In this document: one piece after another, positions 1 to 5,461 of the stretch | How positions within the stretch are numbered: position 1 is the stretch's first letter | How the letters are laid out: the number at the start of each line of letters is the position of its first letter | Assembly (NCBI GenBank): GCA_012523535.1 | Contig: JAAYII010000300.1 | Location: forward strand, 1-5,533 | Length of the DNA: 5,533 bases | DNA from: Peptococcaceae bacterium | Lineage (GTDB): Bacteria > Bacillota > Desulfitobacteriia > Desulfitobacteriales > Syntrophobotulaceae | Direction of reading: 5' to 3' | Position numbers and translations under genes: made by a program | The notes under the pieces: model-generated | Told to the model about the DNA's origin: nothing | Seen by the model: the letters and a program-made list of their open reading frames with translations, nothing else | Databases searched by the model: none

Positions 1-187
1 CCTTGGCCCAACGAATATCTATGGGCAGGCCTTCGGTTTCTTTCCAAGACTGAGTAAATAGAAGCGTGTCATCAACATAAACCTGAGGTTCTGCTTCTTC
101 CCATTCTGCTTTAAGTTTCTGCAGTCTGGGGGTTAACACTTTGACGCTTCTGATTTCTTCAGGGTTTACTTTAGCTGGCGTAACCAC
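1..187 (-). CDS. Glycyl radical enzyme (pyruvate formate-lyase-like), N-terminal fragment
   Basis: Only the first 62 codons are present; the gene runs off the left edge. I chose the GTG at 187-185 because AGGAAGGA (200-193) sits 5 nt upstream and no in-frame ATG lies between that site and it. Residues 19-62 match the N-terminal end of the PFL domain of glycyl radical enzymes: TPRLQKLK (19-26), then SWKETEGLPIDIRWAK (47-62), which fits the family pattern S-x-K-E-T-E-G-x-P-x-x-I-R-x-A-K. In this family a radical stored on a C-terminal glycine drives C-C, C-O, C-N or C-S bond chemistry through an active-site cysteine. Both residues lie outside the window, so the subfamily (diol dehydratase, amine or sulfonate lyase, arylacetate decarboxylase, or fumarate-adding synthase) cannot be decided. 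A sigma-54 promoter lies about 135 bp upstream. The activating radical-SAM enzyme that such proteins need is not in view. Confidence 0.8.
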   Translation of the reverse strand, partial: MVTPAKVNPEEIRSVKVLTPRLQKLKAEWEEAEPQVYVDDTLLFTQSWKETEGLPIDIRWAK

Positions 188-192
188 TTTAA

Positions 193-200
193 TCCTTCCT
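193..200 (-). promoter_or_regulatory. Ribosome binding site setting the GTG start of the GRE
   Basis: AGGAAGGA on the minus strand lies 5 nt before GTG at 187. It is the only good Shine-Dalgarno match near the start of the reading frame and supports a GTG start rather than a downstream codon. Confidence 0.7.
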
Positions 201-288
201 TTCCTAAGATTTTCTAATAATTTAAAAATTTTCTAAATATTTAATATTTAGGCTAAGTCTTGTTCTAATAATCACTAATCCCTCAAAG

Positions 289-387
289 TATTACGATTAT
301 TTTTAACTTCATTATTATATTAATGCAAAATCTATGCCAACTACAAAATAATTGTTTATTATCAGATTATTCACTTTAATCGTAATA
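289..387. repeat. 11-bp inverted repeat flanking the GRE promoter
   Basis: TATTACGATTA at 289-299 is the exact reverse complement of TAATCGTAATA at 377-387. The arms are 77 bp apart and straddle the sigma-54 promoter at 323-339. They could be paired operator sites, but in AT-rich DNA a chance match is possible. Confidence 0.35.
323..339 (-). promoter_or_regulatory. Sigma-54 (-24/-12) promoter of the GRE gene
   Basis: Read on the minus strand: TGGCAT, 5 nt, TTGCAT. The invariant GG and GC are separated by exactly 10 bp, matching the family consensus TGGCAC-N5-TTGCW. Transcription should start near 313, giving a leader of about 125 nt. The same two hexamers with the same spacing precede the AOR gene, which makes chance unlikely. 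A sigma-54 activator is encoded in the same window. Confidence 0.8.
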
Positions 388-472
388 ATACTCACAGAAG
401 TCCCAATAGGTCAAAAAATAATGATTTTGCTTTTGTTAACACACTACTTCAATAATTTCTACAGAAAACTTA

Positions 473-490
473 TGTCTCATTTTTGCAACA
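473..490. promoter_or_regulatory. Putative activator binding dyad (enhancer) for the GRE promoter
   Basis: TGTCTC (473-478), 6 nt, GCAACA (485-490). This has the same half-sites and spacing as the perfect dyad TGTCTC-N6-GAGACA upstream of AOR, with two changes in the right half. It is centred about 168 bp upstream of the predicted start site, a normal distance for a sigma-54 enhancer. Binding by the neighbouring PAS/AAA+ activator is inferred. Confidence 0.55.
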
Positions 491-538
491 AAGTCGCTAT
501 TTAGAAACAATGACGCTTTTCTGAAACAAAACCATCAG
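482..538. repeat. Three 19-bp-phased GMAACA repeats upstream of the GRE promoter
   Basis: GCAACA at 485, GAAACA at 504 and GAAACA at 523 are spaced exactly 19 bp apart. The first two units (482-500 and 501-519) also share a G-N-CGCT tail, while the third matches only around the core. TTTCTGAAACAAA (518-530) differs by one base from TTTCTGCAACAAA (3806-3818) upstream of AOR. They are probably additional half-sites for the same activator, close to two helical turns apart. Confidence 0.5.
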
Positions 539-544
539 ATGAAT

Positions 545-576
545 ACACCCGCCCCGGCGCAATCGGGGGCGGGTGT
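545..576 (-). terminator. GC-rich hairpin, probable terminator of the AOR operon
   Basis: ACACCCGCCCC (545-555) and GGGGCGGGTGT (566-576) form a perfect 11-bp stem with a 10-nt loop, standing out in AT-rich surroundings. It lies about 100 nt past the stop of the thiF-like gene and before the GRE regulatory sites, so it is well placed to separate the two transcripts. The T-run after it on the minus strand is weak and interrupted, so its efficiency as an intrinsic terminator is uncertain. Confidence 0.5.
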
Positions 577-679
577 GATTATTGCTGCCAACTCAATTTC
601 TTATCATTTCTTCATTCATTATTACTTCTTTTAAACGTTATTTTTATTACTTCTTGTTAAGTGTTTTTCATAACTTTCC

Positions 680-1357
680 TTAAATGTTTATTTTTATAAA
701 CTCCATTGTTCTAAGATCTATAAACAATAGTTTGCCAAGAAGCGAGGTTTGCCTGCCGCACAACAGTTTAATAGCTTCGGCGGCCTGAATTGAAGCGCAT
801 ACAGCAGGAGTAAAAGAAGGGTTTCCTTTCTTGGGTGCATCCTTTGCTCTCGGTGGATAAAGCTTGTCAAGGACCTTGGAGCCGGGAGCAACTACTGTTA
901 CTTGCCCAAACCAGCCGCTTATGGCTCCATGGACAAGAAAAAGGTTTCTCTTGGCACACACATCGGCCAGAACTTGTCTGGAGTCAATGTTGTCCAAAGC
1001 ATCGACGACAAGATCACAACCTTCCAGTATCCGTAGGCCATTTTGGGCTGTAAACAATTCTGAAACAGCCGTAATCTTAACATCGGAGTTTATTCTGGAG
1101 ACACGTGCTGCGGCAATCTCGGCTTTCTTGGCTCCCAACAGTGTCTCATCGCTTAAAAGCTGGCGGTTCAAATTGGTAACATCAAAGACATCACCATCAA
1201 CCACCGTTAAAGCACCTATTCCAATGCGAGCCAGTATTTCTATAATATAGCCGCCAAGGCCTCCACAGCCTACAACACAAACATGTTTCTGTCTCAAAAC
1301 CGCGCATTCTTCTGGCGAAAGAGCTGGCATATTGCGAGAATACCTGCCGCTGTTCAT
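680..1357 (-). CDS. ThiF/MoeB/HesA-family adenylyltransferase (E1-like)
   Basis: Encodes 225 aa. Proteins of this fold adenylate the C-terminal Gly-Gly of a ubiquitin-like sulfur carrier (MoaD, ThiS) so that it can be converted to a thiocarboxylate. Visible motifs are the nucleotide-binding GCGGLG (30-35), acidic VVDGD (52-56), NLNRQ (62-66), the lysines at 77-78, and DALDN (119-123) followed by R127. It starts 3 nt after the stop of the MoaD-like gene; its only ribosome-binding-like sequence is a G-run in the last codons of that gene, so the two are probably translationally coupled. It is slightly shorter than typical MoeB or ThiF (about 245-250 aa). It also lacks the two CxxC zinc pairs common in them: residues 150-180 and the C-terminus contain no cysteine. 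Context indicates it activates the adjacent carrier for tungsto- or molybdopterin synthesis serving AOR. Assignment to MoeB versus HesA is open. Confidence 0.88.
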   Translation of the reverse strand: MNSGRYSRNMPALSPEECAVLRQKHVCVVGCGGLGGYIIEILARIGIGALTVVDGDVFDVTNLNRQLLSDETLLGAKKAEIAAARVSRINSDVKITAVSELFTAQNGLRILEGCDLVVDALDNIDSRQVLADVCAKRNLFLVHGAISGWFGQVTVVAPGSKVLDKLYPPRAKDAPKKGNPSFTPAVCASIQAAEAIKLLCGRQTSLLGKLLFIDLRTMEFIKINI

Positions 1358-1360
1358 GGA

Positions 1361-1618
1361 TCAACCCCCGTCCATAGGACGAATTATGCTAATCGTGTCC
1401 CCATCGGCAATGGGGTCGCCAACATCGGCCCATTTATCGTTGACCATCACGGTAGCAGTTTTTAATTCATTGACATCCATGGTAACATTTCTTTGCTCAA
1501 ACAATTTAAGGCAAGCCTCCAGGACATCGTTTACAACAGAACCTTCGGGAAGTTCCAGTTCTGCGTCGGCAAAATCAGGGGGCAAATCAAAAACGAAAAA
1601 CTTAACAAGAACTTTCAT
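1361..1618 (-). CDS. MoaD/ThiS-family sulfur carrier protein
   Basis: Encodes 85 aa of beta-grasp type, the usual size for MoaD. It begins MKVLVKFF, a typical first beta strand. A central helix region (about 27-42) and the late ADGDTISIIRP segment (71-81) match MoaD/ThiS proteins, in which a G-D-x-I/V turn precedes the last strand. It ends in the diagnostic C-terminal Gly-Gly (84-85) that becomes adenylated and then thiocarboxylated. The ATG at 1618 is chosen over an upstream ATG at 1660 because GAGGAGAG lies 8 nt before it and the extra 14 residues would precede the first strand. It lies 59 bp downstream of AOR and 3 bp before the thiF-like gene. Small MoaD-like genes next to AOR genes are common and are thought to supply pterin dithiolene sulfur for the tungsten cofactor. 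A role in thiamine synthesis is less likely here. Confidence 0.87.
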   Translation of the reverse strand: MKVLVKFFVFDLPPDFADAELELPEGSVVNDVLEACLKLFEQRNVTMDVNELKTATVMVNDKWADVGDPIADGDTISIIRPMDGG

Positions 1619-1626
1619 CGGAAAAA

Positions 1627-1634
1627 CTCTCCTC
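1627..1634 (-). promoter_or_regulatory. Ribosome binding site deciding the MoaD-like start
   Basis: GAGGAGAG on the minus strand is 8 nt upstream of ATG at 1618. No comparable site precedes the alternative ATG codons at 1660 or 1636, so the 85-residue product is preferred over the 99-residue one. Confidence 0.75.
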
Positions 1635-1677
1635 ATATAATTCTCGCTTAATTTAAACAATTGAGGTTTATTTTCAG

Positions 1678-3552
1678 TTATTTCTTTTCCTCAGGCGGAT
1701 ACAGGTCATTAATAACACATTCTAATCCACCTGTAATTTGAAGCATATCAAGGTACGGTGTACCGTCTTGGTAATAACCAATTGCATTGTAGAAATTATC
1801 TCCAAGTCGCTCTTCGTCCAAGGTTATTCCCTTAGTTGGGCCGCCCTTAAGCGGTGGTCTTCCGGCCATGCGATCCGTAATTGTAAAGTCTTTTCTTCTT
1901 AACCCTTCACGTAGATTAAAAGCATGGCGCATGGTAAATGACCGGATACCAAAAAAGCGAAGGTCACGCTGACTCATTTCATAGCCAGTGATATATTTAT
2001 AGGCTTCATAGATAGAATTACCGGGGAATACTCGTGCCGTAAATATGCAAAGACCGGAAGCGTTAATATACTCAGTAACACAAGTCTCCTGCACATCATG
2101 GTAACCGGTAATGCGGTAATTGTATCGAAGTTCACGGGACATACGATCGTTAGCCTTGGCTAACCCACCTTTTACATGACGCCCAGGTGAGGGATCTAGC
2201 TGGTAAGTACGGATGTAGCCGGGTGCCCGACGCGGGTCGTGGGCGGCTATTTCCATACCGCTAGCCACAAACAGGTATTCATGACCTTTACCGTAATGAT
2301 TAGCAGCGTATTGAGAACCATGAGCCAATATTTTTCCACAACCCTCCATATTACATATCTTTCTGGTTAATTCCACCGCGGCATCGCCGTTACCCCAATA
2401 AGGTTCGATGCCATCCAGTTCTTCCTTGGTTAAAACACCATTATTGAAGCATTCATACACCCAACCCAATGTACCGCCAGTGGAAATGGTATCCAATCCA
2501 TACTCATTACATAAGTGATTACAGGCTATTACGACCTCGGGATCTTCGTTCATTATTCCAGGACCGAACCATCCCAAGCTTTCGTACTCAGGTCTTGCCA
2601 CTTTGGAATTCTCATCGGTTTTGTACTTACCTTCCTTAACTTGAACTTCAGCACCGCAGCGCATGGGACAGGATACACAAGAATAACTTTCAGTTTTATA
2701 TTCATCGCTGATTTTAGGTGCCCCAAGGCGCTCAAAATCCTTAACGGTCTTACCAGTCTCCTCAAGAGAGACAGAATAGTTTTTCACACAAGTATCTCCG
2801 CTCATAAGATTGGGTAAAAAAGCACCTGTTGATCCAGCCGAACGCATGTTAGCCATCATAGGATGATCCTTTAAAAACTCGGCCACAGATTTGGTTAGTG
2901 CATTTAAACCGGCTTTATCGGCTATCTTAATAGGAAGTTTGCCGGTACATACAACACCTTTAAGTTTTTTGGAACCAATAACAGCTCCCGTGCCGCCTCT
3001 ACCTGCTGCACGAGAATAATCGTTTAATACACAAGCCATAGGAGACAGGCGTTCACCCGCAGGTCCAATATAAGAAGCACTATATTTGCAACCAAGATCA
3101 GCAGCCAAAGCTTTTTCAAAGTCATTACTGGTCATACCCCAATATTTTTGCGCATCCCTGATCTCCGCTTTGCCGCTGTCAATAAAGATATAAACAGGTT
3201 TTGGAGAAATGCCTTTTACAAAAACTCCATCATAACCTGCAGCCTTAAGCGCTGGGCCAAAGTTACCGCCGGAATTGGCGTCATTCCAGCCATTATAGAC
3301 CGGTGACTTTGAACCAACGGAATAACGTCCCCCGCAAAAGAAATTAGAACCATTAAAAGGCCCGGTAATAAAACCGACCATGCTGTCCTCTCCGAATACA
3401 TCGCATTTTGCAGGCATGTATTCATAGAGAATCCTAGCACCAAGGGCAGGTCCGCCGATAAAATCGCGATACCACTGTTCGGGGATATATTTGTCTTCCA
3501 ATTCGCCGGTCGTCAAGTTGACGAACAGCATCTTTCCTGTGTAACCATTCAT
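1678..3552 (-). CDS. aor: Tungsten-type aldehyde ferredoxin oxidoreductase
   Basis: Encodes 624 aa, close to the usual 600-620, with no signal peptide, so cytoplasmic. AORs oxidise aldehydes to carboxylic acids (or the reverse), passing electrons to ferredoxin through a bis-pterin tungsten centre and one [4Fe-4S] cluster. The N-domain shows GGRYSVGSKSP (74-84), NSGGNFGPALKAAGYDG (93-109) and GRGGTGAVIGSKKLK (184-198). Cluster cysteines are C292, C295, C299 and C502. E324 and H459 are 135 residues apart, as are the catalytic Glu313 and His448 of the Pyrococcus furiosus enzyme as I recall it. The two D-x-x-G-L-(C/D) pterin motifs appear as NEYGLD (349-354) and NASGLC (497-502), both starting with Asn. 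The C-terminal LREGLRRKD motif is present. AGAGG lies 9 nt before the ATG. It heads an operon with the MoaD- and ThiF-like genes behind a sigma-54 promoter. No ferredoxin or partner subunit is adjacent. Substrate is unknown. Confidence 0.95.
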   Translation of the reverse strand: MNGYTGKMLFVNLTTGELEDKYIPEQWYRDFIGGPALGARILYEYMPAKCDVFGEDSMVGFITGPFNGSNFFCGGRYSVGSKSPVYNGWNDANSGGNFGPALKAAGYDGVFVKGISPKPVYIFIDSGKAEIRDAQKYWGMTSNDFEKALAADLGCKYSASYIGPAGERLSPMACVLNDYSRAAGRGGTGAVIGSKKLKGVVCTGKLPIKIADKAGLNALTKSVAEFLKDHPMMANMRSAGSTGAFLPNLMSGDTCVKNYSVSLEETGKTVKDFERLGAPKISDEYKTESYSCVSCPMRCGAEVQVKEGKYKTDENSKVARPEYESLGWFGPGIMNEDPEVVIACNHLCNEYGLDTISTGGTLGWVYECFNNGVLTKEELDGIEPYWGNGDAAVELTRKICNMEGCGKILAHGSQYAANHYGKGHEYLFVASGMEIAAHDPRRAPGYIRTYQLDPSPGRHVKGGLAKANDRMSRELRYNYRITGYHDVQETCVTEYINASGLCIFTARVFPGNSIYEAYKYITGYEMSQRDLRFFGIRSFTMRHAFNLREGLRRKDFTITDRMAGRPPLKGGPTKGITLDEERLGDNFYNAIGYYQDGTPYLDMLQITGGLECVINDLYPPEEKK

Positions 3553-3661
3553 ATTTCTCTACCTCTTTCCAGATTATAATATTTTATAAATATATTTCCC
3601 CAGAGCTTTATATAACCGGTAGGCATAAAAATATAACGAAAGATAATTACAGGTTTTTCTT

Positions 3662-3678
3662 ATGCAATAATTATGCCA
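3662..3678 (-). promoter_or_regulatory. Sigma-54 (-24/-12) promoter of the AOR operon
   Basis: Read on the minus strand: TGGCAT, 5 nt (AATTA), TTGCAT, with 10 bp between the invariant GG and GC. Both hexamers are identical to those of the GRE promoter at 323-339, but the spacer differs. The predicted start near 3652 gives a leader of about 100 nt to the AOR ATG at 3552. Confidence 0.85.
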
Positions 3679-3702
3679 AGCTTTAAGCAAGCTGCTAAAG
3701 CT
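3679..3702. promoter_or_regulatory. Dyad abutting the -24 box of the AOR promoter
   Basis: AGCTTTA (3679-3685) and TAAAGCT (3696-3702) are exact reverse complements, and GC/GC pairs (3687-3688 with 3694-3695) extend the stem after a one-base bulge. It begins immediately upstream of the sigma-54 -24 element, at about -27 to -50. It could be an operator or a DNA-bending site. The GRE promoter has no obvious equivalent. Confidence 0.35.
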
Positions 3703-3756
3703 GTTGTCCAAGTGTTAGATAGCTGGTATCCGCACCCGGACAAATAATCAGTTGAA

Positions 3757-3816
3757 GTTGCGCAACAGCAACAATTGTCTCTTTATTGAGACAATTGTTG
3801 TATACTTTCTGCAACA
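3757..3816. promoter_or_regulatory. Putative enhancer cluster for the AOR operon
   Basis: The core is a perfect inverted repeat, CAACAATTGTCTC (3769-3781), 6 nt, then its reverse complement (3788-3800). Within it TGTCTC-N6-GAGACA (3776-3793) recurs in modified form upstream of the GRE gene. Each arm contains the palindrome ACAATTGT, and the two copies are 20 bp apart. Flanking sites are the palindrome GTTGCGCAAC (3757-3766) and GCAACA at 3762, 3768 and 3811. The dyad centre is about 132 bp upstream of the predicted AOR start, suited to looping by a sigma-54 activator. No T-run follows the stem on either strand, which argues against a terminator. Confidence 0.65.
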
Positions 3817-3943
3817 AATATCTCTCCCCTCTTTATTTTAGACAAGAGTTCATTATCATGAATATTCAAATTATTATTAATAACATTTTATTTTATTAAA
3901 TTCATAAGAATTAGACCATGACTTATGGAGTTGAAATCCTCGC

Positions 3944-5323
3944 TTAAAGCGAATATTTTTCCATTTTCCTGTATAAAACCGAACGATGAATCCCTAAAAT
4001 CTTTGCTGCTTCCGAGACTTTCCCTCCGCATTGTTTCAGTACCTGTTTAATATAATCTTTTTCGACTTCAGCCAAAACGCTTTTAAGGGTGCCTTTGTAA
4101 ATCGTTTCCTTATTTTCCGAAATAGCGGAGTTATTATTTGGAACAGAGACTTTATCCAGCAGACTGTCTTCAAGATATAGGTCATCTCCAACAGATGTAA
4201 CAACCATTCTTTCAATAACATTGCGCAATTCCCTAACATTTCCGGGCCAAGAATATTCAAAAAAAGCTTCTATGGCTTGATTGGTAAATTTTTTATTCAA
4301 ACCGTATTTAAGATTCAGTTCTTTTAATATGCTATAAGCCAAAGGTAAAATATCATCAGGTCTGCTGCGTAAACTGGGTAAAGTTATTGGAACAACATTC
4401 AAGCGAAAATAAAGGTCACTTCGAAATTGCTTTTGATCGATCATTGCTTTTAAATCCCTATTGGTAGCAGCAATCAATCTGACATTTACTTTTTTAGTTT
4501 TATTATCACCCAATCGTTTTATTTCGCCTGTTTCCAATACCCGCAGCAATTTAGACTGCATACTCAACGGTAGCTCGGCGATTTCATCCAAAAATAAGGT
4601 CCCATTATGAGCGATCTCAAAAAGACCGGCTTTACCCTGTGCATTAGCACCCGTAAAGGCTCCTTTCACATAGCCGAAAAATTCGGATTCCATCAGTTCC
4701 TGAGGAATGGCGGCACAGTTCACTGGAATAAATGGTTGATTTGCGCGTAAGCTATTGCGATGAATATACCGGGCAATCACTTCTTTACCGGTACCGGATT
4801 CTCCAATTAACATTACGGTGCTATCAGTTTTAGCCACTGTTTTGCTGGTTTTCAAAACTTTAACCATTTCCGGGCTTTCAGCAATAATCGCATTATCGGA
4901 GAAATTAGATTCACTTAAATAATCTATGGTTATCTTATAGCTTTCTTCTAAAGAATTATCTTTGTTGAGCACCTCTTTGTAGCGATCTATCAGTTCCTTA
5001 TCCAAAGCGGTGACAACAACCAAACTGATATCTCCCTTTTCATCCAAAAGAGGCGTGGCATTTACTATCTGTTTTCTACCATACTTTGTACCAACAACGC
5101 CTGTAACTGGGGAACGGGTCTGAACAGCTTTTTGACTTGGCGACCAGTCATATTCATTGGATAAATCTTTGGCATTTAAACCAACAAGGTTGCTAACTTT
5201 AACTCCCAGAAAATTTAATAATATATTTCCATATTTATCATGTAAAGAAATGGAATTGCTGTGTTCAGTAACGATCCTTTCTAGTTCCTTTTGTCCTAGA
5301 CTTTTTCTGAATTTTCTATTCAT
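3944..5323 (-). CDS. Sigma-54-dependent transcriptional activator, PAS-AAA+-Fis type
   Basis: Encodes 459 aa. Proteins of this class bind upstream enhancers and use ATP hydrolysis to open sigma-54 RNA polymerase complexes. An N-terminal PAS-like sensory region (about 10-115) begins with SNSISLHDKYGNIL. The AAA+ domain carries Walker A GESGTGKE (174-181), the sigma-54-contacting GAFTGA loop (221-226), Walker B GTLFLDE (241-247), arginines 301 and 307 in the RSDLYFR segment, and WPGNVREL (359-366). The C-terminal Fis-type helix-turn-helix is at about 432-457. There is no receiver domain, so control by a small ligand or redox signal is more likely than phosphorylation. I prefer ATG 5323 over ATG 5341 because AGGAAGGTG precedes it by 5 nt, while only a distant weak site precedes the other. 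Its position beside two sigma-54 promoters makes it the probable activator of the AOR operon and the GRE gene. Confidence 0.95.
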   Translation of the reverse strand: MNRKFRKSLGQKELERIVTEHSNSISLHDKYGNILLNFLGVKVSNLVGLNAKDLSNEYDWSPSQKAVQTRSPVTGVVGTKYGRKQIVNATPLLDEKGDISLVVVTALDKELIDRYKEVLNKDNSLEESYKITIDYLSESNFSDNAIIAESPEMVKVLKTSKTVAKTDSTVMLIGESGTGKEVIARYIHRNSLRANQPFIPVNCAAIPQELMESEFFGYVKGAFTGANAQGKAGLFEIAHNGTLFLDEIAELPLSMQSKLLRVLETGEIKRLGDNKTKKVNVRLIAATNRDLKAMIDQKQFRSDLYFRLNVVPITLPSLRSRPDDILPLAYSILKELNLKYGLNKKFTNQAIEAFFEYSWPGNVRELRNVIERMVVTSVGDDLYLEDSLLDKVSVPNNNSAISENKETIYKGTLKSVLAEVEKDYIKQVLKQCGGKVSEAAKILGIHRSVLYRKMEKYSL

Positions 5324-5328
5324 GTTTT

Positions 5329-5337
5329 CACCTTCCT
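5329..5337 (-). promoter_or_regulatory. Ribosome binding site deciding the activator start
   Basis: AGGAAGGTG on the minus strand ends 5 nt before ATG 5323. It overlaps the codons that would follow the alternative start at 5341, which favours the shorter 459-residue product. Confidence 0.7.
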
Positions 5338-5379
5338 GCATAATCTGCCATGATGTCCCTATCTATATCCTTATAATAG

Positions 5380-5385
5380 ATTATA
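5380..5385 (-). promoter_or_regulatory. Candidate -10 element of the activator gene
   Basis: TATAAT on the minus strand lies about 57 bp upstream of ATG 5323. No good -35 box is found at 17 bp, so it would be a weak or activator-dependent promoter. Together with the adjacent plus-strand TATAAT (5372-5377) it forms a perfect palindrome with a 2-bp centre. Confidence 0.35.
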
Positions 5386-5391
5386 CTGGAT

Positions 5392-5419
5392 TTGACACAT
5401 TTTTAATAGAATATAAATA
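5392..5419 (+). promoter_or_regulatory. Candidate housekeeping promoter of the divergent plus-strand gene
   Basis: TTGACA at 5392-5397 is a consensus -35. TAAATA at 5414-5419 is 16 bp downstream and is a moderate -10. A perfect TATAAT also occurs at 5425-5430 but has only TTTAAT at a suitable -35 position. Either choice starts transcription upstream of the leader hairpin at 5462. The -35 overlaps the region expected for the oppositely oriented activator promoter. Confidence 0.45.
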
Positions 5420-5461
5420 GGTTCTATAATAAATGTTGGGGTAAGCAGCAGGAAAAAAATA

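Larger units (their letters stand above)
188..679. other. Regulatory intergenic region between GRE gene and thiF-like gene
   Basis: These 492 bp contain no convincing gene. From high to low coordinates they hold a T-rich tract just after the thiF-like stop (580-679), a GC-rich hairpin (545-576), spaced GAAACA/GCAACA repeats (482-538), a TGTCTC dyad (473-490), a sigma-54 promoter (323-339) and an AT-rich leader (188-312) ending in the GRE ribosome binding site. The sequence is strongly AT-rich apart from the hairpin. Confidence 0.7.
3553..3943. other. Regulatory intergenic region between activator and AOR genes
   Basis: These 391 bp hold an AT-rich stretch after the activator stop (3820-3943), the perfect 13-bp inverted repeat with nearby GCAACA sites (3757-3816), a dyad abutting the promoter (3679-3702), the sigma-54 promoter (3662-3678) and a leader of about 100 nt. 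No convincing intrinsic terminator follows the activator gene, so some read-through into AOR is possible. The segment 3674-3747 is less AT-rich than its flanks but encodes only a 24-residue plus-strand frame. Confidence 0.7.

Noticed and set aside
619..655. Two copies of TTATTACTTCTT, 25 bp apart, after the thiF-like gene
   Set aside because: They fall in a low-complexity T-rich tract, where such short repeats arise readily, and I see no further structure around them.
864..1250. Plus-strand open frame of 128 codons inside the thiF-like gene
   Set aside because: It is antisense to a gene with clear nucleotide-binding motifs, has no recognisable domain, and reads as a shadow of the opposite strand. 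The same applies to plus-strand frames at 835-1053, 1283-1465, 1332-1640, 2515-2817 and 5157-5420, and to minus-strand frames inside AOR and the activator gene.
1619..1660. 14-residue N-terminal extension of the MoaD-like protein from ATG 1660
   Set aside because: The strong GAGGAGAG site and the first beta strand both point to ATG 1618; the extra residues look like translated intergenic sequence.
3553..3650. Molybdenum/tungsten cofactor riboswitch in the AOR leader
   Set aside because: The leader is only about 100 nt and AT-rich, with no extended helices or conserved elements of that class that I can recognise.
3704..3743. TTGTCC and GGACAA as a hairpin upstream of the AOR promoter
   Set aside because: Six base pairs with a 28-nt loop is within chance expectation, and the site lies outside the predicted transcript.
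3769..3800. The 13-bp inverted repeat as intrinsic terminator of the activator gene
   Set aside because: No T-run follows the stem on either strand, the stem is AT-rich, and it lies about 140 bp past the stop codon. Recurrence of its core upstream of the GRE gene favours a protein-binding site.
3941..3952. Short palindrome around the activator stop codon as a terminator
   Set aside because: The stem is only about six base pairs with almost no loop and is followed by no T-run in the direction of transcription.
5337..5350. Sigma-54-like element (TGGCAG...TGCA) just upstream of the activator start
   Set aside because: GG and GC are separated by 8 bp rather than 10, and it overlaps the ribosome binding region, so it cannot act as a normal -24/-12 promoter.
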